From: Nitrosomonas sp.
GTDB taxonomy: Bacteria > Pseudomonadota > Gammaproteobacteria > Burkholderiales > Nitrosomonadaceae
Assembly (NCBI GenBank): GCA_021774205.1
Contig: JAJFJI010000312.1
Span: 1 to 7,794, forward strand
Reading direction: 5' to 3'
Length of the DNA stretch: 7,794 bases
The position numbers were made by a program, and so were the translations under genes. Under the pieces are notes generated by a model that saw only the letters and a list, made by a program, of their open reading frames with translations, had not been told where the DNA came from and ran no database searches. Below, in pieces: positions 6,853 to 7,794 of the stretch. How positions within the stretch are numbered: position 1 is the stretch's first letter; every line of letters begins with the position of its first letter.

Positions 6853-7794
6853 ATGCCATCTACTTCTTCACGCCTCGATCTTCGCGTTTTATTTGTTACG
6901 CCTGAAGTCTACCCACTAAGCAAAACAGGTGGCCTGGGTGATGTCAGCGCGGCATTACCGGCGGCATTACGCGCGTTACGTGTTGATGTGCGTCTGCTTA
7001 TTCCGGGCTATCCGCATGTCCTATCGGGACTTAAATACAAACGCAAGATAGCAAAATTCGACACGCTGTCTCAATTTCCCCCGGCTACCCTGCTGTCTGC
7101 AAAACTACCCGTCAACGCATCGACCAATGTTCCAGTATTTATCATTGATTGCCCTGGATTGTATCAACGAGAAGGCGGACCCTATTTAGATGAGTCTGGA
7201 CAGGATTGGCCGGACAATGGATTGCGTTTTGGCTTGTTGTCAAAAATTGGCGCGATTCTGGCAAGCGACGCCAGCCCACTTGTCTGGTATCCGCATATTG
7301 TTCACTGCAACGATTGGCAAAGCGGGCTCGTCCCAGCCTATCTGAATTTTCATTCGGGAGAAAAAGCCGCGTCCCTAATGACGATACATAATCTGGCCTT
7401 CCAAGGTATTTTTCCACCCGGAAGCGTCGCGCAGCTTGGATTGCCTTCAGACAGCTTTAACATGCATGGCCTAGAATATTATGGCAATATATCATTTCTA
7501 AAAGCAGGACTTTATTATTGCAATCATATTTCTACCGTCAGTCCCAGCTATGCAAAAGAAATTCAGTCCGAGCTACTAGGCTTTGGCATGCAAGGATTAC
7601 TTTCGACACGCGGAGAAAATGTCAGTGGCATCATCAATGGCATTGATACGACCGAATGGGATCCCACCAGTGATCCACATATTCCACGGACCTATACCAG
7701 CAAGAAGCTATCGAATAAAGCCGTTAATAAAAAAGCACTGCAAATGGCAATGGGATTAAATGTTGCTCCGGATATTCCACTGTTTGGGACAATC
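6853..7794 (+). CDS. glgA: Glycogen synthase, GT5 family, C-terminus cut by window edge
   Basis: This enzyme transfers glucose from ADP-glucose to the non-reducing end of an alpha-1,4-glucan in the cytoplasm. The visible 314 codons cover the N-terminal GT-B Rossmann domain and the start of the C-terminal domain; the family is usually about 480-500 residues. Markers in order are FVTPEVYPLSKTGGLGDVSA near residues 14-33, with the ADP-glucose-binding KTGG at 24-27. These are followed by HCNDWQSG (151-158), TIHNLAFQG (177-185), VSPSYAKEI (229-237), INGID (261-265), and the linker into PLFGTI. The start is well bounded: a TAG at 6847-6849 is in frame just upstream, so ATG 6853 is the only good start. 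No Shine-Dalgarno sequence is visible before it. It lies 251 bases after pgi on the same strand, fitting a hexose/glycogen theme, but the spacer suggests it may have its own promoter. The frame is open to the last base. Confidence 0.96.
   Translation, partial: MPSTSSRLDLRVLFVTPEVYPLSKTGGLGDVSAALPAALRALRVDVRLLIPGYPHVLSGLKYKRKIAKFDTLSQFPPATLLSAKLPVNASTNVPVFIIDCPGLYQREGGPYLDESGQDWPDNGLRFGLLSKIGAILASDASPLVWYPHIVHCNDWQSGLVPAYLNFHSGEKAASLMTIHNLAFQGIFPPGSVAQLGLPSDSFNMHGLEYYGNISFLKAGLYYCNHISTVSPSYAKEIQSELLGFGMQGLLSTRGENVSGIINGIDTTEWDPTSDPHIPRTYTSKKLSNKAVNKKALQMAMGLNVAPDIPLFGTI

Noticed and set aside
7142..7417. 91-codon minus-strand frame opposite glgA
   Set aside because: The plus strand encodes unmistakable GlgA motifs across the same bases.
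1..7794. CRISPR array, tRNA, rRNA, toxin-antitoxin or phage defence genes
   Set aside because: No regularly spaced repeats, cloverleaf genes or defence-family motifs were seen on either strand.

Overview
The window looks like chromosomal DNA from a moderately AT-rich betaproteobacterium. An ammonia oxidiser of the Nitrosomonas group is my best guess. It rests on the protein flavour (a BktB-type thiolase, an E. coli-like Pgi, a GlgA with the HCNDWQ motif) and on AT-rich spacers. It is recalled, not searched. All intact genes read on the + strand.

Layout. (1) 1-2893: most of an RND (HAE-1 type) drug/solvent efflux pump inner-membrane subunit, missing its N-terminus beyond the left edge. (2) 2977-3330: a 117-residue two-helix potassium channel pore with a perfect TTVGYGD filter. 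(3) 3331-3755: 425 bases without an intact gene, holding two small palindromes, a broken minus-strand relic of a DDE transposase (IS1380-like by memory), and a 34-base imperfect inverted repeat just upstream of the next gene. (4) 3756-4940: a beta-ketothiolase very like BktB. (5) 4967-6601: glucose-6-phosphate isomerase (pgi), only 26 bases downstream and probably co-transcribed with the thiolase. (6) 6602-6852: a 251-base spacer with a hairpin, a possible decayed coding tail and a weak promoter candidate. (7) 6853-7794: the first 314 codons of glycogen synthase (glgA), which runs off the right edge.

Functional reading. Pgi interconverts glucose-6-P and fructose-6-P, and GlgA polymerises ADP-glucose, so the right half points to hexose and glycogen metabolism. 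The thiolase works on acyl-CoA and could feed polyhydroxyalkanoate synthesis or fatty-acid breakdown, so the right half may be a carbon-storage neighbourhood. The pump and the channel are unrelated envelope functions to its left, and the transposase relic marks the boundary between the two halves.

I found no convincing undescribed multi-gene system. The points most worth a second look are the transposase relic, the 34-base inverted repeat in front of the thiolase, the lack of Shine-Dalgarno sequences before bktB, pgi and glgA, and the possible decayed ORF between pgi and glgA.
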